64,000 bases of DNA from Paguma larvata (GCA_030068075.1 CM057826.1:96647804-96711803); one strand, 5' to 3'; positions 46,301 through 59,073 are shown, numbered from the stretch's first letter. Translations and numbers: made by a program. Notes: generated by a model from the sequence alone, not told the origin.

Positions 46301-48299
46301 GTGGCTTGGAAGTAACAGAATGAAACGCAACGAGGGAAAAGGGATGAATGTATACCTGCTGCATCAGGGCCCACAGTCCTGAGACTACTTTGATGTTAGG
46401 GTTTAGGGCCAGGGCTTTCCGGAGAGGAGACTGCATAGGCCTCGGCCAACAACCTCAAGGGGCTGAACTTTCTGGACGATTGGCCAGTTTGCCCTGCGAA
46501 GTCCAGGAAACCACAGTAGGTGAGAAGGCCAAGCCGACCTGGGGGACCATCCTTGAGAGAGTGGGGTGGGAATGGGGGGCAAAAGGTGGCTCTTTCCAGC
46601 AGGATGCCAGCTCCTAAGGCGGCTGCGAGGGGAGGGGAGGGAAGGAGGTGGAAAAGGGAGAGAACCTGAAGGAAATTCGGTCTTCTAGACCACCCGGAAC
46701 ACCTGGACCACCCAGGCGAGGCTTGGAACTAGTGGCCAACTGGCTATAAAGTCTGGGAGGAGGGAGTGGGATCTTCCAGAAAGCCTATCTCAGAGAGTAC
46801 CACCAACTGGGGTCTCTCAGCACAGCTGGCAGCGCTGTGGCCAGCGGAGTCCACACCCACGCCGCCCCCACTTGCTCGGCCTGTGCTCCTGCTTCCCAAA
46901 AACGGATCATCTGCGGGGCTGGAGGAAGAGTGGGGAAACTGAGCAGCGGACACGCGGGCATGAGTGATTAATTAGAGGGAAACCACATCCGACAAGAAAA
47001 GAGTTTTCTGAAAGAAGCCCAAGTCGGAGAGGAGCTCCCGACCCTGCAGCTGGGGCCCAGACGGATCCACCAGCTGCCAGGCCCTCCCCACGCAGCAGAG
47101 GACACGCGCTGGGGCCTGCCGGTCTGGAGCAGAGGACCTGGCTGGTGAAAACTGTGTGCTTAAAAAAAAAGCTCAAGGTTGAATGTTTTCCGGGTTAGGC
47201 CTGGGCCTGGGGGGACTGGCTGGGGTGATCTCTAGGCTTCCCCCCCCCAGCCCCCCCCCCCCCCCCGCTGGCGGCGGCCATCCGGGCCCTCCACAGGGGC
47301 GTGAAGTATCACACCCACAGGGATCAGCTAATCTCACTTGCGGTTCTCAAGTCTATAGAGCAGAAACCCAGGTTAGTAAGCCAAGCACAGCCAGCTTCGA
47401 GTCTAGACGTAATGGTGATAGAGACAAAGATTTAAGATCAGGAAGTTTCAGATCCAAGCAAAACGAACACTTGCCCACATTTTTCTCTCTTTCATTCCAC
47501 CCCTATGGTTTTGGAAAAATCCGATGAGAGTAACATCGCCAACAAAGAAAGAAAGAATGCTACTTGGTTGATATCAATTTTTATTAAAATACCCTCAGCC
47601 TGTTTAGGATTAAATACAAAAATACAGTTTATAATTGTAGGTAGTTTTCTAAATTTTTGTAATTGTAGGCTTCTGATCATTTCCTTGGCCAGAATATAGT
47701 TGGAAAGACTCTAATGAGGAATGATTTGTGTTTCTTTGCCGTATAAGAACAGCCTATTCCACCTCGCCTCACATGAGTAGAAAGTCTGGAAATTTAAAAA
47801 CCTAGAGTGCAAAGTACCGAGCTGTTCTCCTTGCATAGAAATGGGCAAAGCCATCTGAATTTGCAGACTGCCGTCACATTTTTTTCAGGCTAGGCCTCAG
47901 GTTTAGAGGCAGTCAATGCTTTATTTATTCATTCTGGAAGTGAGTGTGTGTAATATTCTGACGAAAAACAAAGGAGACCTTCCTGCTCCTTTCTGGCAAT
48001 TCTGAGTCCTCCCTCTTCTCTCTCCAGCTGCTTGATGAAGCAGCCCAAAAGAGAAGGCTTTGGTTGGGGTATTGTTTTGTTTTTGAGATTTAATGCTGCC
48101 TGTATTTCATCATACCGTCCGGGTTTCAATAACATATAAAAGCTATGATATTTAATATTCGATTTCAGACACTTAACCGAAAGATGAGATTATTAGACGA
48201 GGAAAATAAAAATGATGCTTAGGAGAATGAGAAGTTCCATCCACTCTACCCCTGGCTCGGCAAGGTAACACTTTGGCTTAGGCTGCTGTGTGGACCTGT
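46301..48299. other. Repeat-free stretch between CpG islands 1 and 2
   Basis: No gene is recognised. A TATA-like 'ctataaag' lies at 46,744-46,751 outside any island. A long poly-C tract interrupted by 'ag' lies at about 47,241-47,268, with a small CpG cluster just after it. The remainder is AT-rich unique sequence. Confidence 0.5.
47241..47268. repeat. Poly-C tract
   Basis: Two C-runs are separated by 'ag', followed by 'gctggcggcggcc'. Homopolymer length is prone to sequencing error. Confidence 0.8.
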
Positions 48300-49300
48300 T
48301 CCCTTGGTGGGCTCACCAGACGCGAGACAATCCGAGAAAGGAGGTGTGAAAATGACGTCACAAGTCTGAATTTCTTCCCCGGTGAGTCAGCTTGGCGTTT
48401 CGAAGTTACCCGGTGGCTAAGCCTTCAGGGCGCACCCCTGGTAACCCGCGACGGCGGTGCCCGGTGCGGGCAGTTCCGGCCCCGCGGGCGGCGGGCGGCG
48501 AGGCGGGTGGGCGGCGCGGGGAGGGCGGCCAGGGCATGGAAGGCGGGGGAGGGGAACTTTCCCCAGCACAGTTCGGAATCCGGAATTGCTAGCGCCCCTC
48601 TCTGGGCTTTAGAAGGTGTAGGGCAGTAAAGGACCCGGGAGCTTACCCGTCGTGGGTTTTACGATACATTCACTTCGCGGTTTTCGGTTTCTATCATAAG
48701 GTTTTGCTGCACAGGTCCCCTGCTAGGGCGGCCACCAAACCGCTGGGGCCTGCGTGGAAGCCAGCTAGTCTGCGAGACGGGGGACCGCGTCCCGTGGGCA
48801 GTGACGGCACTCCGCGTAATCACGAATGCCCCGGAGGTTAGACCTTTTTAAAGGAAGATTTCCTCAAGGGTCTTTGTGGCGAGACCCGAGCGTGAGCGCC
48901 TCCAACCTGGAGCCGGGGGCTTCGACCGGCTCCCCGCCCCGCTTCGGCCCCGCGCCCAGGGCCCGGAGGACTGTGAGGACGGCAGTCCCAGACTGCCGGC
49001 GCGGGTCGGCACCCGCTGCAGTTGCTCTTGCGCCCCACGAGTCTTGGCAAGAAGGGCGCAATGTCTAGATCGCACTTTCAGCCGAGCCCGCGAGCCGGGG
49101 TCTGCTCCCGCCTCCCGCTGGGGAGGCGCCGGGCGCTGCGGACTCACGACCCCGGCCGAGGGCGCGCCTCTCCGGATTCGCGCCGCAAGCTTGGCCTGGG
49201 GGTGGGAGAGAGGGTAGTAAACAAGATCTTTCCCCGAATGGGAAGCGCCCCTTCGCGCCGAACCAGGCCGGCTAAACAGACCACGCAGACGCTCTAGGGA
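48300..49300. promoter_or_regulatory. CpG island 2 with CRE and AP-1/MARE sites at its left edge
   Basis: High GC and dense CpG, especially at 48,421-48,540 ('ggcgggcggcgaggcgggtg') and 48,780-49,260. The left edge carries an 8-bp palindromic CRE TGACGTCA at 48,353-48,360 and TGAGTCAGC (AP-1, half MARE) at 48,383-48,391. An E2F-like 'cttcgcgcc' is at 49,251-49,259. There is no TATA box at a sensible distance. The layout suits a CREB/AP-1-responsive CpG promoter. Open frames of up to 113 codons overlap on both strands and cannot be chosen between. Confidence 0.7.
48353..48391. promoter_or_regulatory. CRE plus AP-1/MARE motif pair
   Basis: Full CRE TGACGTCA is followed 22 bp later by TGAGTCAGC. 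The first is the consensus for CREB/ATF dimers, the second for AP-1 and for half of a MAF recognition element. Function is inferred from consensus only. Confidence 0.6.
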
Positions 49301-51744
49301 GCCCTGGGACGTTGCTGGCAGTCGCCTACGCCGGCCAAATGGAGTGAGTTCCAGGTTTAAGCCAGATCGCAGGCTTAGCTGTTTAGCTGATGGACCCAGC
49401 TTGCACTTCTAAGAAGCAAATCAAAATTCGGGTGGAAAAGGCTAAAGGAGTCTCCCTCTTTCTCCAAAGAGCTGTACACCCCCCACCCTTCACAATGCCT
49501 GCACTATCAATGACACGTTTATTTTGTGGCATATGTTAGAATAAATCACAACAAAAGCTGTAATTGAAAAAAAAGATAAGAATAGAATCTGTATACACAT
49601 TATGTGCTCGCGGGCTGATACAGCTCGCGGGCTGTATCAGATGGATACATATCTATCTGTATCTCTATATCTATATTTGCTGGAGCCTATACTGTGGACT
49701 TAAATTTGCATTCTAAAACTCAGCAAAGATAGTCATAGATCCCATCATATAACCCCTGTTTGAACATGCTGGCCTTCCCAAAGGCCCATTAAAGTGCTGT
49801 TCTCTTTTATTTAGAACCTCCAAAACAGGGGCAAACAGTGCTTTTAGAATGAAACTACTCGACATGTAAAAAAATGATGTGCATGAATTGTATTCACAAT
49901 GGAGTGTTTACAATTCATTCGCTTACTTCTCTAAGGTGACCTGACTTCAGGGCACAGGGATCTCCTTGCAGGGCCTTTAGGCAGAGTCGTTCTTGGCTCA
50001 TAGAGTAGTACCTGATACTGTGATACGCTAAATCTAGACAGATTTACACAGAACAGAAGCTGTAATCTCACCCTTCAAATTCCAGCTGACCGCCTTTAGG
50101 GATTTTTCTCTGTTCCAGACCACCTGAATGTTTTTCCAGGTTGAATGGTTGAGCCTTAGACTATGGCAACTCAACCAAAAATCACATTAGACACAGAGAT
50201 GAGATGTGTCATCAGGTGGTTGGTGTTTTGTTTTTGTTTTTGTTTTTTTTTGCGTCCACATTGTGGAACAAAGATATTTTATTTTTAAAGATACAGCTAC
50301 TATAAATTTGATGAAACAGTGCATTGATACATGATAAAAACTCGGAAATGAATTTTACATGTAAGAAAGAGGCATTGTTTTGCGTGTAGTCCTTTATTTG
50401 AAACTTTCTTCACATTTTTTTTTTCCTAAACAGTATTTTTATGAAGACAAGAAATAAGGTGTTTGAGACCGTTTTTCCAGACACCATCTGAATGAAACGG
50501 ATTTCTTCCCATCAAGACAGGCAGGGAGTTTCCTCTAACTTGAAAATACATGACTACTATTTACTTTGGTAGAAAAACCACTCAGAAACCCGCTTTCCAC
50601 TGCTGCTAATGAAAAGTTTGTTGCATTCCCCCCCTCCCCAAATGAAACCCAGAGTTCTTGAACTGCATTGCCAGGTGTATCACCATTAATAAATAGCGCA
50701 TAAGTGCCTTTTGGGGATATGGGAAGCTCCTCGGGTAGGTCCCGGCTGCCCAGAGTTATGCTTCAAACAGCCCAAATATGCTTCAGGACACAAACTGTGA
50801 GAAAAGACTCAAGTCAAATACGTATGTCCATTATCAGAGTTAGGACAAAGAATAGACTAAAAATAATGCTCCCTGTTGCTAAATCCATTCATAGCTGGTA
50901 AGATAATTAAGATTTTTTTGTTCCATAAAAATTGAGTCACACTTATATATAAAACTTGGTCCAACTATGACACATACCTCCAAAGCACTCAAGAAGCCTG
51001 AAATAGTTAAGGTACCGCCTATATCTCCCTTCTCCTACAGGTCTTGCTTATGGAGAGTAGTGGAAAGTACAATGTGCTGAGTTAAACAAATATTTAATTT
51101 GCTCCACGTCCAAAGCAAATCAGGTTTCAGGCCAACATATGGGCTCCAGCTTAGAGCTGGAGACATAGCCTCAGGTTGGGCCTGGGGGCGAGCGATGTCT
51201 GTGGTCATTGTCGGAGGTCCTGGCTGGTCCAAAAAGACGCTGGGGCCCCACCTTGCCAGGGAAGAGAGACTGTGTTCTGCTTCATTCTAGAACCGGTCAC
51301 AGGTTAGAGCTCTCTGAGGTAGGCCCAGATGGTTGATCTAGATTTAGAATTTAACTTCTTACTTGTCTGGCTGAGTTCCTTTAGGGCAGGCGTGGTAATG
51401 TATTGATTTGGGGTTCTCCACATTTAGTGCCGTGCCTGGAGCGTGGTGAGCCGTTGATACAGGTCTGATAAATCACTTACATTTTAAGTGAAGAAGATCC
51501 CGTTAGTTAGGGTCTTTGGGTCTTTAGGTGGCTGAGGAACATGTAGGTATGTGCCGTGCTACAGTGGCCACTAGCCATACGTGCCCACCGGTGTATGGAA
51601 TGTGTCTAGTCCAACCGGTAGGAACTGTAAGTATAAAATACATACCGGATCTTAAAGACTATGAAGAAAACAATGTAAGATATCTCATTAATAATTTTTA
51701 TGTTGATTATATAATAATACCATAAATAATACTTCGGATATATT
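49301..51744. other. Repeat-poor stretch, no gene seen
   Basis: AT-rich unique sequence with a short CpG-bearing inverted repeat at 49,606-49,640 and T- and A-runs. No recognisable transposon or coding signature. Confidence 0.5.
49606..49640. repeat. 17-bp tandem duplication forming a perfect hairpin
   Basis: 'gctcgcgggctgataca' (49,606-49,622) is followed by 'gctcgcgggctgtatca' (49,623-49,639). Together they create CTGATACAGC (49,615-49,624), loop TCGCGG and GCTGTATCAG (49,631-49,640), perfect 10-bp arms. Confidence 0.9.
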
Positions 51745-52310
51745 GGGGTAATTAAAACAGACTTGTGGTAGACTACTTTTAAGATGAGCCCCAATAACCT
51801 AGATGTGTAACTCCCTCCCCTAGAATGTAGGCTGGACTTAATGACTCAATTCTAACAAACGAAAAATGGCAGGAGCGATAGAATGTAACTTGCAAGATTA
51901 GATTCCCAGTCTACAAAATGCAGCTCTTGTCTTGGGTGCTCTTTCCTCCCTACATTACCTTGTGCCCTCTCTACCTCTATCTCAGAGCACAGTCACCAGT
52001 AAAGAACAGACCCTCATGCTAAAAATGCCAAATGGAGCCAAGAGTCCCTGGAGGATGAGAAGTCACGTGGAGGAGAACTGAGGCACATCAATCAACAACC
52101 GGCCATGTGAGTGATACTTTTTGGAAGCCAACCTTCCTGCCCCAGTCACTGTAGCCCAGCCAATAGCTTGACTGCTAACTAAGGGGGGGACCCTGAACCA
52201 GAACTCTCTAGCTAAACCACTCATGCACAGCAACTGTAAAATCATAAATGTGTGTTTCAAGCTAAGTTTGGGGTAGCTTGTGACGCAGCAATCAATAACC
52301 AAAATACAAT
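51745..52310 (+). mobile_element. MaLR-type (MLT1-like) solo LTR relic, sense
   Basis: 'ggtagactacttttaagatg', 'agccaagagtccctggagg' and the 3' landmark 'agtttggggtagcttgtgac' with 'gcagcaatcaataaccaaaa' fit an old mammalian MaLR-class LTR. No internal region was seen on either side. The subfamily is uncertain. Confidence 0.65.
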
Positions 52311-52517
52311 GGTGAAAATTAATTTCACTTTTTAATTTTTACAGTGTGGCTACTAGAGAACTTTAAATGGCGTGTGTGACTCACCTTGTATTTCTAGTGG
52401 ACAACACTGGTCTGTGGCTCACATGGGACACAGGTCCTCCGGATTTAATTTGGACTTTAGGGAGCTGGACTCTAATTTATGATATACAAAACCATGAAAT
52501 ATTTAGGTGTAAATCTT

Positions 52518-52717
52518 TTTTTCTTTTTTTTTTTTTGAGAAAGAGAGAAAGAGTTTGTGGGTGGGTGGGACAGGGCAAAGGGAGAGAGAGAAGGAGAGAG
52601 AGAATCTTAAGCAGGCTCCTTGCTGAGTGTGGAGCTTGGTCTCACAACCCTGAGATCGTGACCTGAGCCAAAATCAAGAATCACACACTTAACCAACTGA
52701 GCCACCCAGGTGTCCCA
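52518..52717 (-). mobile_element. CAN-SINE, older subtype
   Basis: The head is at the right ('actgagccacccaggtgtcc' on +), with the body 'caggctccttgctgagtgtg'. The 17-bp target duplication 'atttaggtgtaaatctt' (52,501-52,517) recurs at 52,718-52,734 with one difference. Confidence 0.96.
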
Positions 52718-52854
52718 ATTTAGGTATAAATCTTACAAAATATGTTAAAATCTATAATCCCTTGGCTACACCAACTTGTGATATTTCCTTATTAAGTAGG
52801 GATTGAGAGTCAAGAGTTAATCTATTCCTGATTTAGCCCCTACGTAGCTAGAAA

Positions 52855-53339
52855 CTGTACCCTGTATGTATCCCAATATTTATAGCAGCACTTTCAACAA
52901 TAGCCAAATTATAGAAAGAGCCTAAATGTCCATCAACTGATGAATGGATAAAGAAGATGTGGTTTATATGTACAATGGAATACTACTTGGCAATGAGAAA
53001 GAATGAAATCCTGCCATTTGCAGCAATGTGGATGGAACTGGAGGGTATTATGCTATGTAAATAAGTCAGAAAAAGACAGATACCATATGTTTTGACTCAT
53101 ATGTGAATCTTGAGAAACTTACCAGAAGACCCTGGGAGAGGGGAAGAGAGAAAAAAAGTTACAGAGAGGGAAGGAGGCAAACTTTAAGAGACTCTTAAGT
53201 ACAGAGAACAAACTAAGGGTTGACGGGGGTGGGAGAAGGGAAAGTGGGTGATGGGCATCGAGGAGGGCAGTTGTCGGGATGAGCACTGGGTCAAATTGTG
53301 AAACCAATTTGACAATAAATTATATTAAGAAAAAAAAAA
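52855..53339 (+). mobile_element. Carnivore L1 LINE 3' end, sense, with poly-A
   Basis: It is 5'-truncated. ORF2-end text ('gtccatcaactgatgaatgg', 'gtacaatggaatactacttg', 'ggatggaactggagggtatt') is followed by a 3' UTR with a G-rich patch ('gggggtgggagaaggg') and 'acaataaattatattaag', then a poly-A tail. Low divergence suggests a relatively young carnivore L1. Confidence 0.95.
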
Positions 53340-54190
53340 GGAGACCGCTTTAATGTCCCTTCCAGCTCTAACATTTTACGATTCAACAACCGCGATTTCA
53401 GCATTCTCTTGCTACAAGGAGCAGTGGCAATGCCGGCGGTAGGAAGTTTAGTGTTCCTTGTGGTCTTGAACCAACATTAACAGCTCCACTTTTCCAAACT
53501 AGGAAAGAGTGTGGCCAGTGGATTGAGGTGAGGAGCAGTCTGAGACAAGGGAGCACTCTCCAGCCCCGCCCCCACCCCGCCCCCGCCGCCCTGGTTGCTC
53601 CCACAGGCCACAGGCCGCTGCACCCCTCCACAGCGTTTCCTGGAATTCTCGCACCTCTGTTATTCTCCACTCCTGACTTCTATAACAGCAGAAAAAGTGT
53701 GTTTTCATTTAGGAGTTTTGTAGCTAAACTGAGAGCTGGGAAGAAATGAACTTAGTTTTCTATTTATTTGTATTTGCAGAGCCACAGAGAGCCAAGGTGA
53801 TAATTAGAAAAACATTTTAGAAAGCCATATTTTCTATTGGATTTTATTTTTCCAGTACGGTGACAAGTTCTCCTAACTTTTCAATGGCTAAACATATCAG
53901 TTTCCGTCTTTTGACCAAAAGGTCACTCATTTGAGTCTCTTTTTGCCCTGGCTATTTATAGATAATCATGGAATAAGAGCATGTTACAAAATGAACTTCA
54001 TCTTCCGTGTTTTTCTTCTACATTTAATTAAGAAATTCTCTTCCTAGGTCTTCAGTGCATTTTATTTTGACAGCATGATTGCAGATGTAATTAATACATA
54101 GCACTTCAAAGGGAGTGATTTTCTGTAGCAACATTTTGACCAAAAGTAGATAGTCTTTTAAAAGGCTATCACTGATAGTTTGCATCACTT
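53340..54190. other. Unique stretch, no gene supported
   Basis: A small GC-rich patch at 53,560-53,600 ('gccccgcccccaccccgccc') resembles Sp1-type GC boxes but is not an island. The frames at 53,398-53,749 are on both strands and unconvincing. Confidence 0.45.
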
Positions 54191-54207
54191 AAAAGTGACC
54201 TTTGATG

Positions 54208-54407
54208 GGGACATCTGGGAGGCATAGGCGGTTAAGCAACCGACTCTTGATCTTGGCTCAGGTCTTGATCTCATAGTTTGTGAGCTCGAGCCCCACATCA
54301 GGCTCTGTTCTGGTGGTGTGGAGCCTGCTTGGGATTCTGTCACTCCTTCTCTCTGCCCCTCCACTGCTTGTGCTCTGTCTCTCAAAATAAATCAACAACA
54401 ACAACAA
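54208..54407 (+). mobile_element. CAN-SINE
   Basis: A mutated head ('gggacatctgggaggcatag'), a body and an A-tail with (caa)n. The target duplication 'aaaagtgacctttgatg' lies at 54,191-54,207 and, with two differences, at 54,408-54,424. Confidence 0.95.
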
Positions 54408-54424
54408 AAAAGCGACCCTTGATG

Positions 54425-57400
54425 AATGTTGCTGAAAATATTCCAGCTTTGAGTCCCTACCCTTGATTAAGTGAAGGGTAGGGACTGCTACACAGGCCAT
54501 CATCCCATAAATATTCATGATAGTGGCTGCTCTGAAATTTTGTATAAAAAAGCTAACAGGTTGCTAGTATATAAATTAGCATTACTTTGGTAGGTGACAT
54601 TTATTTTATTATATTTATTTTTATCAGGTCTTTAATTTCAAATTTTTGTAACAATATTTTAGTGGATTTTGGATTTTCCTGTAGAGGTGAGTTTTAATCC
54701 TGTGAAGGAATGGTGAAGCAATGTCACATATATTCAGACAAACCAGAGCTTTATCTTAAGTGACGATTTCAATTCTAGATTCTGATTTTCAATATCTATG
54801 TAATTTTTTCCTAAAAATATAATTAGTGTTTGTGTAAGTACACAAAATAAGAAAATCAGCCATTGTAGATGACACCAAAGCTTTACCAAGTTTTCAAAAT
54901 AATGGGATTAAAATCGCGTGTGTGCTGTTCTCTTTTCCGTAGACACTAACTCAGACATTGCTTCACAGAACTAAGCAAGTTGGCTTTCAAAACATACTGA
55001 ACAGATGCTTCTGATAACTTTATGAAATAAGTAATGAACATCACACTATGTTAGACTATGCTTATTTAATTGAAAGTCTAAGAAGTGATGTTTCTTAGTT
55101 TTTTGTTTTTATTCTCATTTTAAAACCAATCTCCTGTGCTTTGGCATTTAATAATAAGCCACATTCACCCAAATCTTGGAGAGCTTTCTTTCCCTTCACA
55201 TTTCCAGGCACAGTGTAATTTTTTTTAATAACGAAGGCCATTACTTTACCAGTGAAATTCTATTACTTTCTGTTTTATATATATATATTCTAATACTTTC
55301 TACCAGGGAATTTCTATTACATCAGGGCATGATGATTTATATTATAAAGGTTTAGAACCTGGAATTTTATATCTTCAGCTCTTAGAAACCAATCAGACCA
55401 TTTTCAGGCCTTTGCCTCCTCTTTAATCCTCCTCCTCCTCCCCCGCTTCCTTCTCCTCATCCACCTCCTAGACCGTCTCCCATCCTTCCCCAGCCACACA
55501 CGATCTCATTAGTCTTCATTCTCTGTGGCTCTCCCTCCAAGACAGACCCTCTACCTTTGGTGGTTCTGCAACATCGGCAGAACTGTTCTGGTTGCTGAGC
55601 CTTAGATTAAGCCAGCCTCCGGTGAATAATCCTGTTCCTTTCTCTCCTGCCCCCCCCCCCCACCCATGCCACCCTCAGCTGCGTGATGGGATGCTCTCTC
55701 TTCCTCTCTTCCTTGCTGATGCCAAAAAGGACTCACAAGGGGCTTGCCAGATAGACCCAGCTTCAGCAAAGGAAAGCGCTTACAGAGCAAGGAGAGGAAG
55801 AGGAAGTTCTTCTTAGGACTTATATTAATGTTAAAAAGAAGGAAAAGAGTCGACGTATAGTTTTTAGTGTGTGCCGGACGCTTCCAGTTGTCTTTCTAAA
55901 GCCCTGCCTGCTACTGCTCCAGTGTCCCCAAGGCACTCCCACATAATTGCCTGTTACCAGCCGTGCAAATATTCTTCTAATCCCCAGTTCAAACTTGGCC
56001 TCACAAACAGGTGCCTTTTAGTACAATCGGAATAAAATACACATGTGGCTATCATTCTCGTGCTTTGAAAAGGTGACGAAGGGCATAAGGGACTCTCAGG
56101 CCAGGCCATCACCGGGTAATTTGCCAGGAGCCTCTGTGTGGATCCAGACCCTCCCTTTGTTTGAGATCCGGCACGTGATTCCTGCAGATGACTGACAAGG
56201 GCCGACTTGTAACAACGTTATTTCAGGAGGATAATGACCAGCCATCATAAATTCCTTTTTTAATAGTTTACTGCAGGTTGTAGGCTATTAACAATGACTT
56301 TATTTTACAGCACAAAAGAAAACAGTTCCTTGTTGCTGCTAGTCTCTAAAACCACTTCAAGACATTATAGTACCCTCCGAGAAAACCTAGGCTTTCATGA
56401 AATGAATCATAAATAGTTGAGTTAAGAAAACCACTGTGAAATAGGAAAAGAGAGGAAGGGAGGAGAAAAAGAAATATCTGTCTGAGATACAGAAGAGCTG
56501 TTCTGAGAAAAGCTGCTTCCGTGCAAATAAAATTGTAATCCACCTTTCACGGCCACCCGTCTAAGTCTTACTTGCCTGGGTGATAAGTGAAATTAAACAC
56601 AGAACTATCCAAACGCTTTAGCCGTAACTACATAGAGAGAATGAAAACAAGTCGGGAAGGAGCTCGCTCTGAGATTTGCAAGAGGAGCCCTGGGTTTCGT
56701 TTCATTTCTTGTTCTTGTTGGGGGTACGTCACTTCGTTACTAATGCCTTGCAGTGAAAGAGAGACGTTATGGTTTTCATTAAAACTCTCACACTTTCTTA
56801 GGATTTTTACATCTTGACTTCAAGTTATACCGCAAGAGATCTTCACCGTTGTGAGTTCTTATGATTTCAGACCATGCGGCAATACCTGTGCCGTAGACGG
56901 CCATCAAGAAATGGAAAATAATTGTATAGACATTTAGTTAGAGGAGATGGTTTATAAGAGCACATATGTCTATTTCTCTTTTCCTTTAAAAATATGTTGG
57001 CTTTGATCGGAAAAATATATAAGCCCAGGAATAAATTTTTTTTGAAAAACAGTTCCTATAAAACACACATAGAGTTAAAACCATGCAAGTCAGGTACATA
57101 TGTGACTAATCATATTTTTGATATATCTCTCTGGCTAATCATTAACTTTAAATGCCACATAAGAATTTGTAATCCACAGTAAATTATTTCGTAGAAATAA
57201 TTTAAGAGGGCTGCTAATGTGAAACATTCTAGTTTCCACCAGCAGTTTGCTGCCAAACGTTGTAGAAAAAAAGGAAAAGAATCCCAGATATAAGTTGACA
57301 TAAATTATAGTAAATATAAATCTCTGATGATCAAGTGGTGGTTAGAGATGAATGCATTTAGAAGATAGAGAAAAACATATTAAACACCGTGAAGTCTTTC

Positions 57401-58846
57401 CAGGGTCCATTTTACTTATTCGGAAACTGGGTCTTTAAAAACCCCCTCCAAGCCTTTCAGCTTCTTTGTTTAATGCCCTAGACTCAGTGTTGTACATTTC
57501 AAAATATATTGTAACAGTTTAGTTTATTGAGGATAGAAAATAGAGGGGAAATCTAATTGCCGGAGAGACTGCCTAAGCTCTATTTTTAAAATGTGAGTTC
57601 GAAAATGTAGCTTTCAAACTAAAGCCTTTAACTTTTTTCAAATATTCTTCTCATAGTATCCTTTTTGCAGAAAAAAAAATGAGAATAACTGAAAGTGATA
57701 ATTATCCAAATAGTCGTTATGAGAGGTTTTTTCCTCCCCTTTCAGAGTTTTTTGCAAAGCTGGAAACATTTGAGTGGAAATAATGCTCAGATTATAAAAA
57801 GCAGCAGCACATGAGTGAAATCAGGCAGAATTGGCCTGACAGGGGGTCAGAAACCAGAAAGAGCAACACGCAGCCGCTCAAATGGCAACATTAGTCAGGT
57901 AGAAATCCATAATTAGCCAAAGTTTTTTGAGTTTAAAGGGTTACTATAAAGTACAGAAGGAAAATAGTAAGTCTGGTTTTGAGAAAATTAATTCCCTTTC
58001 CAAATCTTCATCCTTGCCTTCAAGATGTGACTCCAAAGAAAGACAATTACGTCAAAGAAGGTTAGAGGCCTAATTCTGAACACTGCCTTTTAAGCACATT
58101 CTAGAGACCTATTAGACATCATGTAAACTGTAGACAGCGACGTTTCTACCACCCCAATACCAAACATCTGTACACCAGCTTCTTGGGAGGAGAAATGGAG
58201 ACATATGCGTTTAACATATTCCAAGAATATAGTCACAAGGGAAAATCTACCTTTCACCATATATGGCCATTGTGCAACTCTATCCAAGAACTCAATGCAG
58301 ATATTTATGTAATATCTCCACTCCTTCTCCCCGCAGGTTGGCAGAGATTTAAGGAAATTCTTTGGGGAGGCCCCTGCAAAGTCGGTCTTCTAAAATATGA
58401 ATGGTGTTGATGGAAAAAGCTGAAGAGCTTTTTTGAGCATGAATCAGACTACCACCGTGTGGGTATGTCGGAGAATTTTTTATCAATCTTCCTAAAAATA
58501 TCTATGGATATAAAATTTATACTTATTGTGCATACATAAAAACATTTGATTCGTGCCAGAGTTGTTTGTTTTTTGTAACCTGTGATCTTGACCCATTGCT
58601 TTGGGGAGTATCTCAGTAGGCACTCAGATTCTAGTAATGGAAAAGAAGAGCCATGGGATAAAGTGAGTACTGGATGAGATTTTATAAGTCAATTTAAGTG
58701 ACTCTGGGAAATTGTCCAACGTGGCTAGATTAACACCTCGCTGATTATTAAGGAGGAAAAATACAGCTAAAGAGCAGAGCTATTGCAATAATAATATTCC
58801 AAAGGAGACAGACGGTTAAAAAAGACACCATTTTTTCCTGAGTATA
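54425..58846. other. Repeat-poor AT-rich stretch, no gene seen
   Basis: 4.4 kb with no SINE or LINE recognised. It contains a short (TA)n run at 55,277-55,290, a (CTC)n patch at 55,425-55,441 and a poly-C tract at about 55,651-55,662. Lack of repeats and long AT-rich text without simple repeats (for example 57,480-57,960) hint at conserved non-coding DNA, which is unproven. Confidence 0.5.
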
Positions 58847-58859
58847 ATTTGCATAATTA

Positions 58860-59073
58860 GGGCACCTGGGTGGCTCAGTTGGTTAAGTGACCAGCTTTGG
58901 CTCAGGTCATGATCTTGTCATTTGTGAGTTCGAGCCCCGCGCTGGGCTCTGTGCTGACAGCTCAGAGCCTGGAGCCTGCTTTGGAGTCTGTGTCTCCCCC
59001 TCTCTCTGCCCCTCCCGTGTTCATGCTCTGTCTCTCTCTGTCTCTCAATAATAAATAAAAAAACATTTTAAAA
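58860..59073 (+). mobile_element. CAN-SINE (feliform tRNA-Lys type), nearly intact
   Basis: The head 'ggcacctgggtggctcagtt', full body and A-tail are present. The exact target duplication 'atttgcataatta' lies at 58,847-58,859 and 59,074-59,086. Confidence 0.97.

Noticed and set aside
46744..46751. TATA box of a promoter
   Set aside because: An isolated TATA-like hexamer between islands with no initiator, downstream frame or CpG support.
48826..49297. Several 65-113 codon frames on both strands in CpG island 2
   Set aside because: At least five mutually overlapping frames on both strands indicate composition rather than coding.
51745..52310. Endogenous retrovirus with coding regions
   Set aside because: Only an LTR-like segment is present. 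The flanks show no gag, pol or env-like frames.
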